Both the position numbers and the translations under genes were made by a program. The notes under the pieces were generated by a model. The model searched no databases and was not told the origin of the DNA. It worked only from the letters and a program-made list of their open reading frames with translations. Of a stretch of DNA of 64,000 nucleotides, positions 26,715-37,262 are shown piece by piece. How positions within the stretch are numbered: position 1 is the first letter of the stretch; each line of letters begins with the position of its first letter. Source of the DNA: Plantactinospora soyae (lineage in GTDB: Bacteria; Actinomycetota; Actinomycetes; Mycobacteriales; Micromonosporaceae); NCBI RefSeq assembly GCF_014874095.1, contig NZ_JADBEB010000001.1, positions 4,464,001 to 4,528,000 on the forward strand, given 5' to 3'.

Positions 26715-27982
26715 ATGAGTACGTCAGCGGAGCAGTTGCGTACCGAATGGGCCACCGACCCGCGCTGGCGGGGGGTGGAGCGGACCTACCGCGCCGAGGA
26801 CGTCGTCCGGCTGCGCGGTGCGGTCCAGGAGGAGCACACGCTCGCCCGGCGGGGAGCCGAGCGGCTGTGGCGACTTCTGCACGAGGAGGAGTACGTCCAC
26901 GCGCTCGGCGCGCTCACCGGCAACCAGGCGGTGCAGATGGTCCGGGCCGGGCTGAAGGCGATCTACCTGTCCGGCTGGCAGGTCGCCGCCGACGGCAACC
27001 TCGCCGGGCAGACGTACCCGGACCAGAGCCTCTATCCGGCCAACTCGGTGCCGGCGGTGGTACGCCGGATCAACAACGCGCTGCTGCGCGCCGGACAGAT
27101 CAGCACCGCGGAGGGGGGCGCGACCGGGCCCGACTGGCTCGCCCCGATCGTCGCCGACGCGGAGGCCGGGTTCGGCGGCGTGCTCAACGCGTACGAGCTG
27201 ATGAGCGCGATGATCGCGGCCGGCGCGGCCGGTGTGCACTGGGAGGACCAGCTCGCATCGGAGAAGAAGTGCGGCCACCTCGGCGGCAAGGTGCTGATCC
27301 CGACCGGGCAGCACGTGCGGACCCTCAACGCCGCCCGGCTCGCCGCCGACGTCGCCGGCATCCCGTCGGTGATCGTCGCCCGCACCGACGCGCACGCCGC
27401 CACGCTGCTCACCACCGACACCGACGAGCGGGACCAGGAATTCACCACCGGCGAACGGACCGCCGAGGGCTTCTACCGGGTACGCAACGGAATCGCGCCG
27501 TGCATCGCCCGTGGCCTCGCGTACGCCCCGCACGCCGACCTGCTCTGGATGGAGACCAGCACTCCGGACCTCACCGTCGCCCGCCGGTTCGCCGAGGCGA
27601 TCAAGGCGCGGTACCCGGACCAGTTGCTCGCGTACAACTGCTCGCCGTCGTTCAACTGGCGGAAGCACCTCGACGACGACGCGATCGCCAAGTTCCAGCG
27701 CGAACTCGGGCACCTGGGGTACGCGTTCCAGTTCATCACGCTGGCCGGCTTCCACGCCCTCAACTACTCGATGTACGACCTGGCCCGGGGCTACGCCGCC
27801 GAGGGCATGCCGGCTTACGTCTCCTTGCAGGAGCGGGAGTTCGCCGCCGAGGCCGACGGATACACGGCGGTCAAGCACCAGCGTGAGGTCGGCACCGGCT
27901 ACTTCGACCTGATCAGTACGGTGCTCAACCCCGCGGCCGAGACGACCGCGCTGCGTGGCTCGACCGAAGAGGAGCAGTTCCG

Positions 27983-27986
<4 letters not shown>
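26715..27986 (+). CDS. aceA: isocitrate lyase
   Basis: A 423-residue isocitrate lyase, the first enzyme of the glyoxylate shunt (isocitrate to glyoxylate plus succinate). It shows the signature [11 protein letters not shown] with the catalytic Cys186, GVHWEDQL for metal binding, and the usual [14 protein letters not shown] and YNCSPSFNW strands. The length matches the prokaryotic short form. A strong GGAGGAGGA stands before ATG 26715. It is the first gene of an operon with malate synthase and is divergent from its likely regulator. Confidence 0.97.
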
Positions 27987-29596
<1,610 letters not shown>

Positions 29597-29606
29597 TCGG
29601 GTGGGG

Positions 29607-30872
29607 TCAGCCGGTGACCTGTTCGGTGGTGGAGGTCTGCGGGATGTTGACGACGAGGTCGTAGGCGTCCAGGATCGGCGCCTCCTGGTAGGTGTCCATC
29701 AGGCGGATCCTGTCGGGCCCGGCGACCCGGCCCCGCGCCGGGCGCAGGTCGACGATCCTCGGTCCGGACGCTCCGGTGAAGGCCGCCTCGACGCTGTCGT
29801 CCGCCGGGGATGCCAGCTCCGTGGCGATGATGTCGACCCCGCCGGGCGCGTCCGGATTGCGTCGGCGCGTCGACGTCCGGCCCGCCGAGCAGGTCGCCGC
29901 GACCGCGAGGTAGTTGCCGCCGAGGCGGTGTGCCAGGTGGTGGCCCATCGCGGACAACCCGAACCCGGGCGCGACGACCGGGGTCCGTTGGAGGTGGCTG
30001 TTGTGCGCGCCGAGAACGATCTTCGTGTCGGGGCCGAGCTGGTCGAGCAGCCAGAACACCGTTTCGGCCATGCCCCGGTCACGTGCGGCGACCTTCGGGT
30101 GGGAGGCGCCGGGGACGAGGTGGCCGACGTACCCGCGCAGCGCCTGATCCAGCAGGCAGGTCAGCCGTACCTCGTGCCGGGCGATCCGGTACGCCTCGAC
30201 ACCGGAGACCTGGCAGAAGTCCACTTCCAGGGCGTCGAAACGGCCGGCGAGTTCCGCCAACAGCGCGGTGATGCCGTCCCGGTCGGCTACGTCAAGTTGC
30301 GCGTACGCCTGGTACGCGGCCATCGAGTGCTCGCCCGCGTACTTCTGCACCCGCACCAGTAGTCGGTCGACCAGCGGGACCGCGTCGGGGTCGACAGCGC
30401 CGAGGTACCGCCCGATGTTCTCCAGCGCCGGCACCGGTGACGCGGTCGAGCCGGGTACGTCCACCCCGAAGAACCGCAGTGGCGTTCCGGCGGTGCCGTT
30501 GTGCTGACGCATCCACGCCAGCTGGGCACGCATCTCCGGACAACGGCCCATCGTGTACGTGATGTTCCGCTCGGAGAGCGTCCGTAGCTCGCCGGGGCCG
30601 CCGCGCACCCACGCGTCGACGGCCAGCCCCTCGCTGAATCCGGACTCCATCGCGAACACGGTGAACCCGCACCGCTCCACCAGGAAGCGCAGCAGCCGGT
30701 GTCGCCACTGGTAGAACTCCCGCACCAGGTGGGCGTTCTCGCCGATCGCGACCACCCGCGCGTCGCGGAAGAGGGCGACCAGCGGTTCGAGGTCGTCCAG
30801 TGGGGCGTCCGGGTCAACCGTCGCGAGCGGTACGGCATGCTCGGCGACGTAGGCGTTGAAGGTAGCTGGCAT
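29607..30872 (-). CDS. erythromycin esterase-family protein
   Basis: A 421-residue protein of the erythromycin-esterase superfamily. GENAH (44-48) contains the catalytic Glu45 and His48 of the family. FAMESGFSEGLAVDAWVRGG follows, and later KIVLGAHNSHLQR supplies further active-site His residues. Members hydrolyse macrolide lactones or act on other cyclic or succinoglycan-type substrates. It might confer self-resistance, but no macrolide cluster is visible. It is convergent with aceB (10 bp between the stops). Confidence 0.88.
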   Translation of the reverse strand: MPATFNAYVAEHAVPLATVDPDAPLDDLEPLVALFRDARVVAIGENAHLVREFYQWRHRLLRFLVERCGFTVFAMESGFSEGLAVDAWVRGGPGELRTLSERNITYTMGRCPEMRAQLAWMRQHNGTAGTPLRFFGVDVPGSTASPVPALENIGRYLGAVDPDAVPLVDRLLVRVQKYAGEHSMAAYQAYAQLDVADRDGITALLAELAGRFDALEVDFCQVSGVEAYRIARHEVRLTCLLDQALRGYVGHLVPGASHPKVAARDRGMAETVFWLLDQLGPDTKIVLGAHNSHLQRTPVVAPGFGLSAMGHHLAHRLGGNYLAVAATCSAGRTSTRRRNPDAPGGVDIIATELASPADDSVEAAFTGASGPRIVDLRPARGRVAGPDRIRLMDTYQEAPILDAYDLVVNIPQTSTTEQVTG

Positions 30873-30907
30873 CCGGGCACGATATCGGCTGGAACAGCGG
30901 CGGCGCC

Positions 30908-30935
30908 GGGGCCCCAGCCCTTCGGCTGGCGCCCC
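30908..30935. terminator. hairpin after the helix-hairpin-helix gene
   Basis: GGGGC-C-CCAGCC and GGCTGG-C-GCCCC pair with one internal mismatch around CTTC. It lies about 40 bp beyond the stop of the minus-strand gene at 30976 and probably terminates it before the esterase gene. Confidence 0.5.
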
Positions 30936-30975
30936 GACGCCGGGCTACGGCCGACAGTTCGGCCGGGGAAGGTGC

Positions 30976-31200
30976 CTACTCGCCGTTCTCGGCGAGCTGG
31001 ACGAGCGCGCTGGCGGTACGGAAGTACTGGCTCCGGCCAAGGTCGCCGATGGTCTTGATGCCGAGGGCCTCCTTGAGGTGCGTCGCGGCCCGCTCGCTGA
31101 CGCCGGCCAGCGCGGCGACCGGGGCGTCGACGAGTTCGGCCAGGCTCTTGTCCTGGTACTCCTTGTCGACCAGCTTGACGAGGTTGGCGGTTACCGGCAC
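30976..31200 (-). CDS. small helix-hairpin-helix protein
   Basis: A 74-residue helical protein (ASLAELVDAPVAALAGVSE-like, then LKEALGIKTIGDLGRSQYF) carrying a helix-hairpin-helix-type pattern, in which a Leu-x-x-Ala-x-Gly-Val turn leads to a Gly-Ile-x-Thr-Ile-x-Asp-Leu turn. GTG at 31200 is chosen because GGGAG lies 6 bp upstream; the frame is open further but without coding character. Such short HhH proteins can bind DNA or stack in complexes. I do not recognise a named family. Confidence 0.65.
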   Translation of the reverse strand: MPVTANLVKLVDKEYQDKSLAELVDAPVAALAGVSERAATHLKEALGIKTIGDLGRSQYFRTASALVQLAENGE

Positions 31201-31675
31201 GAGTGCTCCCAGTGAGTCGTCGGTCCGGCACGGCGCCGGACCCATCCGACATTGTTCCATATTGGACGGAACCGTCACCGACGCCCCACCCCACTGTCCT
31301 AGGACGCTGTACGGGTGGTGGCCCGAGTAGATCTTGACGATCTCTCGCTGTTCACACCACAAAAAGTCGTCAACATCTCGATGAACTCCGCGAGGCGGTA
31401 CTCGATGGCGGCACGCCTCAGTCGTGGCGGGGTCGGCGTGCTGGTCCGTTTGGGTGCTATTCCTGGATGTTATCGATACGTGCGGCCGCGCCTTGTCGGA
31501 TCAACGATTCGTGTCACCCCGGTGGCACCGAGCCCTATCGCGCGACGGCCGAGCGGCCCATCCTAGTTCCGTGATCCGGTGAATCCGTGCCGCAGCCAGA
31601 TCCGTCGCGCGGTCAGGTCCGCTGTCTCAGTCAGCCGTCGCCAGGTTGTCCGGTCAACAAGGGAGAGCCCACATC
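31201..31675. other. intergenic region between divergent genes
   Basis: About 475 bp separate the helix-hairpin-helix gene from the divergent Tat-exported repeat protein. Lower-GC patches (around 31360-31400 and 31455-31475) are likely promoter DNA. An 83-codon frame at 31315-31566 has no ribosome-binding site and poor codon bias and is not called. Confidence 0.55.
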
Positions 31676-32323
31676 ATGGATAAATCTGATCAGGTCCCTC
31701 GATGGACTCGTCGATCGGTCCTCACCAGGACCGCTGGTCTGGGCGTGGCAGCCACCGTCCTCGCCACCGTGGGCACCGGTTCCCCGGCGTCCGCCTGGAC
31801 GAACACCACACACTCCCCGTACCGGTTCTGCGGCGACTGCTTCGTGATGTTCTACTGGGGCCTTGCTCCCAGCGGGCACTGTCCGGCGACGGGATATCCG
31901 CACCGTCAGGTCGGCTGGTTCTTCATGATCCCGTTCGGGGGCGGCTGGACGCCCACCGACCAGCCCGACTGGCGGTGGTGCCGGAACTGTTTCGGGCTGT
32001 TCTTCAATGGCTTCTGGCCGGACCGTGGTCGTTGCATCGGCACCAACATCGAGAACATTCCGCACCGGACGGGTTCCACCTTCCCGTACAACTACGTACT
32101 GCCGCACGACATCGGGGAGCCGCCGGGCACCCAGGCGAACTGGGAGTTCTGCATCAACTGCTTCCAGCTGTTCTTCAACGGCTGGGCGCCACAGCGGGGA
32201 GTGTGTTTTGCCTACGGCGGGCCGCACGTTCCGGACCCGAACGCGTTCCACTTCGCCATCCCAGTCTCCAGCTACGAGTCCGGGCGCGGTCTGCGCGACC
32301 TCTCACCCGGGTTCGAGCCCTAG
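31676..32323 (+). CDS. Tat-exported protein with three Cys/Trp repeats
   Basis: A 215-residue protein. WTRRSVLTRTAGLGVAATVL is a twin-arginine signal with cleavage near PASA. The mature part consists of three repeats of about 45-50 residues, each following the pattern (W/Y)-x-(F/W)-C-x2-C-F-x2-F-(Y/F)-x-G-x2-P-x2-G-x-C, then a His and an aromatic end. Each repeat has three Cys and a conserved His, suggesting zinc knuckles or disulphides outside the cell. GGGAGAG precedes ATG 31676. I do not recognise a function. Its stop codon overlaps that of the opposing GH20 gene. Confidence 0.8.
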   Translation: MDKSDQVPRWTRRSVLTRTAGLGVAATVLATVGTGSPASAWTNTTHSPYRFCGDCFVMFYWGLAPSGHCPATGYPHRQVGWFFMIPFGGGWTPTDQPDWRWCRNCFGLFFNGFWPDRGRCIGTNIENIPHRTGSTFPYNYVLPHDIGEPPGTQANWEFCINCFQLFFNGWAPQRGVCFAYGGPHVPDPNAFHFAIPVSSYESGRGLRDLSPGFEP

Positions 32324-34071
32324 CTCTGGTGGACGTTGCGGGTGAGAGTGGCGAGTTCGGCCTCGCGGTCGGCGCGCTCGCGGGGCCAGCCCGCCGCGTC
32401 CGGCCGGCGCTGCCAGGGCAGCGGGCCGGCGGGCCGGCGGTACTCGACACCGAGGGCGTCCAACCGGTGCAGGTGCGCGGCGAGGCGCCGCGCGAAGTCG
32501 TCCTCGGGAACCCGAGAGGGCGTCGGCGTCGCATCCGCTGACGGGGCCGGGGCCGGGGACGGGGCCGGGGACGGCAACGGCAACGGCAACGGGGGCGGGG
32601 GCGGGGACGCGGGCGACCAGACCGCCTCGGCGAACGCGGACAGCCGGGGAAAGGCCAGGTAGTCGAGCCCGCGCGGGCTGTCGGCATGTTCGGTCCAGAG
32701 GTTGCACTGCGCCCCGAGGATCCGGTCCCGCAACTCGGCCGGCAGCGCGGCGGGCACCGGCTCGAAGGCCCGGACGTCCGCGACGGTGAGCACCGTACCG
32801 ACCGGGATCGGCTCGTCCGGACCGTCGGACTGCCGGTAGTCCAGGTAGGCGGCGGTGTCCCAGCAGGCCACCACCTCATGCCCGGCGCGGGCCGCCGCGA
32901 CCGCCAACGCCGGACCGCGCCAGGCGGCGACCGTCGCGCCGGGCGGAAGTTCGCCCTCCAGGATCTCGTCCCAGCCGAACAGGGTTCGACCGCTGGCGGC
33001 GAGATGCTGCTGAAACTGCCGGACGAACCAACTCTGCAACTCGTCCTCGTCGCGCAACCCGAGTTCCCGCCGCCGGGCCTGGGCGGCCGGGCTGGCCCGC
33101 CACTCGTCCTTCACGCACTCGTCGCCGCCGATCCCGATATGCCGGCTCGGGAAGAGTTCCATCACCTCGTCCAGCACGTGCCGGAAGAACGCGATGGTCT
33201 CGTCGGAGACGTTCAGCACCCGGCGGGAGACCCCCCAGCGGGTACCGACCGCGACCGGCTCGCCCGGGTTGTTGCCCAGTTCCGGGTACGCGGCGATGGC
33301 GGCCTGGGTGTGGCCGGGCAGGTCGATCTCGGGTACGACGGTGACGAACCGTTCCGCCGCGTACGTGACGATCTCCCGGATGTCGTCCTGGCTGTAGTAG
33401 CCGCCGTGCGGCCGGCCGTCGAACCGCTCGTGCTGACGTGACCCGACCATCGACTCGGTACGCCACCCGCCGACCTCGGTCAGTCGGGGGTACCGCCGGA
33501 TCTGCACCCGCCAGCCCTGGTCGTCGGTCAAATGCAGGTGCAGCACGTTCAGCTTGTGCGCGGCGAGCAGGTCGACGAGGCGCAGTACCCCGGCGACCGG
33601 CAGGAAGTGTCGGGCGACGTCGAGCATGCAGCCCCGCCAGCCGAAGCGGGGCGCGTCGGTGATCTCGACGCCCGGCACGGTCCACGGGCCGGCGGTCACC
33701 GGCGCGCGGCGGTACACGGCCGGCGGCAGGAGTTGCCGCAGGGTCTGGGCACCGTAGAAGACACCGGCCGGCGAGCCACCGGCGATGGCGATCCCGTCGG
33801 GGCGTACCCGCAGGTGGTAGCCCTCGGCGGGAAGTGCCGGGTCGACGGTGAGGGTGATGCCGCCGGTCCCGTCGGGCGCGCCACCCCCGTGTGCGGCGCT
33901 GTCGACGGGACCGGCGGGGCCGGGAAACGGCAGGCCGGTGGCGGCGGAGAGCACGGTCCGCAGCCAGCGCGCCACCCCGGCACAGGCCGGGTCCGTGCCG
34001 AGGGTCGTCGCCGCGTCGATGGTGAAGGGACCCGAGCCGGTACGCGCGACGGCGACCGGCCGCGGCAGCAT
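32320..34071 (-). CDS. beta-N-acetylhexosaminidase, GH20, cytoplasmic
   Basis: A 583-residue GH20 enzyme with an N-terminal GH20b domain (to about 130) and a TIM barrel. HLHLTDDQGWR (178-188) leads the barrel, and Asp317-Glu318 in GIGGDECVKDEW is the catalytic polarising/acid pair of substrate-assisted catalysis. No signal peptide is present, so it should cleave imported N-acetylhexosaminides. A Pro-rich low-complexity insert (about 487-521) interrupts the C-terminal part. The ATG overlaps the upstream permease stop by one base (TGATG). It closes the ABC operon. Confidence 0.92.
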   Translation of the reverse strand: MLPRPVAVARTGSGPFTIDAATTLGTDPACAGVARWLRTVLSAATGLPFPGPAGPVDSAAHGGGAPDGTGGITLTVDPALPAEGYHLRVRPDGIAIAGGSPAGVFYGAQTLRQLLPPAVYRRAPVTAGPWTVPGVEITDAPRFGWRGCMLDVARHFLPVAGVLRLVDLLAAHKLNVLHLHLTDDQGWRVQIRRYPRLTEVGGWRTESMVGSRQHERFDGRPHGGYYSQDDIREIVTYAAERFVTVVPEIDLPGHTQAAIAAYPELGNNPGEPVAVGTRWGVSRRVLNVSDETIAFFRHVLDEVMELFPSRHIGIGGDECVKDEWRASPAAQARRRELGLRDEDELQSWFVRQFQQHLAASGRTLFGWDEILEGELPPGATVAAWRGPALAVAAARAGHEVVACWDTAAYLDYRQSDGPDEPIPVGTVLTVADVRAFEPVPAALPAELRDRILGAQCNLWTEHADSPRGLDYLAFPRLSAFAEAVWSPASPPPPPLPLPLPSPAPSPAPAPSADATPTPSRVPEDDFARRLAAHLHRLDALGVEYRRPAGPLPWQRRPDAAGWPRERADREAELATLTRNVHQS

Positions 34072-34904
34072 CACTCCTTCACCGCCCCGCCGAGACCGGA
34101 GACCAGCCGGCGCCGGACGAAGATGAAGAAGACCAGCACCGGAATGGTCATCAGGGTGGAGGCGGCCATGATCCCGCCCCAGTCGTTCTCGTCCGGCTTG
34201 AAGAACACCAGCAACGCGGCCGGCAGGGTCTGGTTCTCGGTGGCGCTGATGATGAACGTCTTCGCGAACAGGAAGTCGTTCCACGCGAGGATGAAGGAGA
34301 AGACGCTGGTCGCGGCCAGGCCGGGCGCGATCAGCGGGAACAGCACGCGCCACAGGATGGTGAACCGGGAGGCACCATCCATGATGGCCGCCTCCTCCAC
34401 CTCCTTCGGCACCGCCGCCACGAAACCGCGCAGCATCCAGATCGCGAACGGCAGGCTGAAGGCGACCTGTACCAGGATCAGCGAACCGAGGGTGTTCAGC
34501 CCGACGCCCGGTACCGTCCGGCCGAGGTCGCGGATCTGGAAGAACAGCGGAATGCTCAGCGCCTCCACCGGCACCATCTGGGCGATCAGGAACAGCACCA
34601 GGATGGTGGTCCGGGTACGGAACCGGTAGCGGGTCAGCGCCACCGCGGCCAGGAACGCGATCAGCGCGCTCAGCGCGACCACGGCCAGCGCGACGACCAC
34701 GCTGTTCAGGAAGTACCGGCCGAACCCGCTGACTCCGAGCGCCGACCGGAAGTGGTCCAGGGTCGGATGCAGCGTCCACGGGCGGGGATCGGCGGACAGG
34801 ATCTCGCCGGTCGGCTTCAGCGCCGACAGCACCATCCAGTAGATCGGGAACACCGTCAGCAGGGCGACCAGGATCGCCACCCCGTCGGCGACGCGACGAC
34901 GCAT
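34071..34904 (-). CDS. sugar ABC transporter permease, MalG type
   Basis: A 277-residue inner-membrane permease with about six hydrophobic segments and the EAA loop EEAAIMDGASRFTILWRVLF. It pairs with the upstream MalF-type permease; its ATG overlaps that gene's stop by one base. The downstream gene is a cytoplasmic hexosaminidase, which suggests the pore imports chitobiose-like or other amino-sugar oligomers. This substrate is inferred from context only. Confidence 0.92.
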   Translation of the reverse strand: MRRRVADGVAILVALLTVFPIYWMVLSALKPTGEILSADPRPWTLHPTLDHFRSALGVSGFGRYFLNSVVVALAVVALSALIAFLAAVALTRYRFRTRTTILVLFLIAQMVPVEALSIPLFFQIRDLGRTVPGVGLNTLGSLILVQVAFSLPFAIWMLRGFVAAVPKEVEEAAIMDGASRFTILWRVLFPLIAPGLAATSVFSFILAWNDFLFAKTFIISATENQTLPAALLVFFKPDENDWGGIMAASTLMTIPVLVFFIFVRRRLVSGLGGAVKE

Positions 34905-35800
34905 CAGAGCACCTCCCCGGTGCGGCGCAGGGCGCGCAGGTAGAAGAGGGTGACCACGAGCAGGATCACCGTCATCACGATGCCGATCGCCGAGCCCAGG
35001 CCGTACTGGGCGGAGGCGAAGGCCTTCTGGTACGCGTACACGTTGAGCACCATGTTCTGGCCGGCGATGCCGCCGCCCCGGGTCATCACGTAGATCTGGG
35101 TGAACACCTTGAAGTCCCAGATGATCGACTGGATCACCACGATCGTGATGAGCGGGCGCAGTATCGGCGCGGTGACCCGGCGGAACGTGGTGAAGGCGCT
35201 CGCCCCGTCCAGCGCCGCCGCCTCCAGCACGGCACCGGGGACGGCCTGGATCCCGGCGTACAGGGTGATCATCACGAACGGGAAGGAGTGCCAGACCACC
35301 ACCGCGCCGACCAGTGCGAAGGCCACGTTCCGGTCGTAGAGCCAGTTGTAGCCGTCCAGGCCCAGGACCTCGTTGACCAGGCCGAGATTGCTGTCGAACA
35401 GGAACGTCCAGACGACCGAGCCGGTCATCGCGGGCGCGGCCCAGGCGGTCAGGGCGGCGAACGACAGCACCGTCCGGGCCACCCGGCCGATCCGGGTCAT
35501 CAGCACCGCCAGCGCGGCGCCGAGGGCGAGCGTCACCAGCACACAGCCGGCGGCGAAGAGCACCGTCTGGTTGAGCACGCTCCAGAACGTCGGATCGCCG
35601 AACAGGGTACGGAAGTTGCCCGTCCCCACGAACCGGGCCGGCTCACCGCCGCTGACCTGTGGTTGCCCGTACTCGAAGGTGGAGAGCAGGCCGAGTTGGT
35701 ACAGCGGGTACGCGAACATCGGCACGAGGACGGCGAGCGCCGGCAGCAGCAGCCACAGGGGCGTCAACCGCTGCCGGCGGTTCGTTACGGACGACGACAC
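34904..35800 (-). CDS. sugar ABC transporter permease, MalF type
   Basis: A 298-residue permease (WLLLPALAVLVPMFAYPLYQ as first membrane segment; EAAALDGASAFTTFRRVTAP as the EAA loop). GTG at 35800 is chosen, 5 bp after the TAG of the binding-protein gene; a far longer frame reading back through the binding protein is an overlap artefact. It sits second in the binding protein - MalF - MalG - GH20 operon. As elsewhere in the window, no ATPase gene is encoded locally. Confidence 0.9.
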   Translation of the reverse strand: MSSSVTNRRQRLTPLWLLLPALAVLVPMFAYPLYQLGLLSTFEYGQPQVSGGEPARFVGTGNFRTLFGDPTFWSVLNQTVLFAAGCVLVTLALGAALAVLMTRIGRVARTVLSFAALTAWAAPAMTGSVVWTFLFDSNLGLVNEVLGLDGYNWLYDRNVAFALVGAVVVWHSFPFVMITLYAGIQAVPGAVLEAAALDGASAFTTFRRVTAPILRPLITIVVIQSIIWDFKVFTQIYVMTRGGGIAGQNMVLNVYAYQKAFASAQYGLGSAIGIVMTVILLVVTLFYLRALRRTGEVL

Positions 35801-35805
35801 CGTCG

Positions 35806-37092
35806 CTACTTCCCGAGCGCCGTACTGATCTGGGTGTTCGCCTCGGCAGCCGCGCCGTCGACCGTCGCCTTGCCGGTGATCACCTTCTGCAGCATGTTCG
35901 GCAGGATCTTCTCGGCGTCGATCGTGGTCCACGCCTTGTCGACCGGGACGAACTTCGTACCGGCGTCCATCGTGTCGATGAACGGCTTCAGGAACGGCTC
36001 CTTGGCGGTCACCTCGGCCCGGCCCGACTTCATCGCCGGTACGAAGCCCATCGCGTCGTACAGCTTGAGGGTGTACTTCTTGCCCGCCAGCAGGTGCATG
36101 AACTCGACGGCGAGGCTGCGGTGCGTGGTGGAGCGGAAGACGCCGAGGCTGCTGCCGCCGGCGAAGGCGGGTGCGATCGATCCCGGCCTGGCGCCGGGCA
36201 GTGGTACGACGCCGTACTTCCCCTTGACCGCGCCGGCCTCCACGGCGGAGCGGTTGAAGTTGCCCAGGATCGCCATTCCGGCCCGGCCGGCGGCGAACGC
36301 CTCGACGGTGCCGCCACCGGTCAGGTCGACGCACTGCTGTGCCGGGCAGATGTCGGCGCCGAACAGGTCGGTGTACGCCTTGATCCCGGCCTTGGCCGCC
36401 GGCGAGTCGATGGCCGCCGTGTACTTGCCGCCGGAGTTGGTGGCGATGTCACCGCCGGCGTCCCAGACGAACGGCAGGGCGCCGAAGGTGTAGAGCCCGC
36501 CGACGGCGATCCCGAGCATCTCGTTGCGTTCGGCCCGGATCTTCTTGGCGGTGCTGACGAGTTCGGCGTACGAGGTGGGTGGGGTCAGGCCGAGCTGGGT
36601 GAAGACATCGGTGCGGTAGTAGAGCGCCCGTACCCCGATCCACCACGGCACGCCGTACGCCTTGTCGCCGACGGTCACCGTTCCGACCAGGTCGGCCGGC
36701 AGGTCGGCGCCCTCGGACCAGGACCTGTTCTCCGCGGTGACGTCGGCCATGCCGTTCGAGGCGACGAAGCCGGCCAGGTCGGTGTTGCCGACCTCGGTCA
36801 CGTCGGGCGCGCTCGCCGGGTCGTTGAGCGCACCCTTGTACTTCTCGGCCCGGGTGTCGGTGGCCAGGTAGCTGACGTCGACCTTGACATCTTTGTGCGC
36901 GGCGGTGAACTCGGCGATCGCCTCGTTGACGACCGCCTCCTTGGCGGTGCGGTTGGCTTCGTCGAAGAGCCAGACCCGCAGCGTGCCGGTCTTGGCGTCG
37001 GTGCTGTCGGCGGGCTGGTCGGTGGAAGGTGCGCAGGCACCGGCGCCCAGGGCGAGCGCGAGCAGCGCGGGAAGGGCCAGGAGTTTCCGCAC
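35806..37092 (-). CDS. sugar ABC transporter substrate-binding lipoprotein
   Basis: A 428-residue family-1 extracellular binding protein. LLALPALLALALGAGAC ends in a lipobox with the lipid-anchored Cys20. The mature part has GTLRVWLFDEANRTAKEAVV at its first lobe and FAAGRAGMAILGNFNRSAV, the typical hinge/loading segment. GTG 37092 follows GGAGAGAG. It is the first gene of the operon and lies downstream of a motif shared with the regulator gene promoter (37118-37131). The ligand is likely an amino-sugar oligosaccharide, inferred from the linked GH20 enzyme. Confidence 0.92.
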   Translation of the reverse strand: MRKLLALPALLALALGAGACAPSTDQPADSTDAKTGTLRVWLFDEANRTAKEAVVNEAIAEFTAAHKDVKVDVSYLATDTRAEKYKGALNDPASAPDVTEVGNTDLAGFVASNGMADVTAENRSWSEGADLPADLVGTVTVGDKAYGVPWWIGVRALYYRTDVFTQLGLTPPTSYAELVSTAKKIRAERNEMLGIAVGGLYTFGALPFVWDAGGDIATNSGGKYTAAIDSPAAKAGIKAYTDLFGADICPAQQCVDLTGGGTVEAFAAGRAGMAILGNFNRSAVEAGAVKGKYGVVPLPGARPGSIAPAFAGGSSLGVFRSTTHRSLAVEFMHLLAGKKYTLKLYDAMGFVPAMKSGRAEVTAKEPFLKPFIDTMDAGTKFVPVDKAWTTIDAEKILPNMLQKVITGKATVDGAAAEANTQISTALGK

Positions 37093-37117
37093 GGGCTCTC
37101 TCCTCGAATAACGAGCT

Positions 37118-37131
37118 AGGTTCGTAATTAG
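37118..37131 (+). promoter_or_regulatory. AGGTTCGTAATTAG, operator candidate (copy 1)
   Basis: This 14-bp sequence lies 26 bp upstream of the binding-protein start, within an A/T-rich patch. It matches 12 of 14 bases with AGGTTCGAAAGTAG at 40238-40251, upstream of the regulator gene. Position and recurrence suggest a shared operator. Confidence 0.45.
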
Positions 37132-37262
37132 GTCGATATGGATGTCCTACAGGCTGGGCTCCCCGCAGCGCCGCGTCAAGTCACAATTTCCCTGCTCAGA
37201 GCCACTTTGTGGGCATGCCGGCGGGCCGCCCGGCAGCGCCGGACGGCGGGTCGCCGACGCGG

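Noticed and set aside
29607-30872. Macrolide self-resistance gene marking an antibiotic cluster
   Set aside because: The family includes non-resistance members, and no polyketide synthase or tailoring genes occur in the window.
31315-31566. An 83-codon plus-strand frame upstream of the repeat protein
   Set aside because: No ribosome-binding site, weak third-position GC and no recognisable pattern.
34904-36334. Permease frame extended into the binding-protein gene
   Set aside because: The extension (35801-36334) overlaps the binding protein in another frame and is Arg-rich; a GTG start at 35800 fits the family length.
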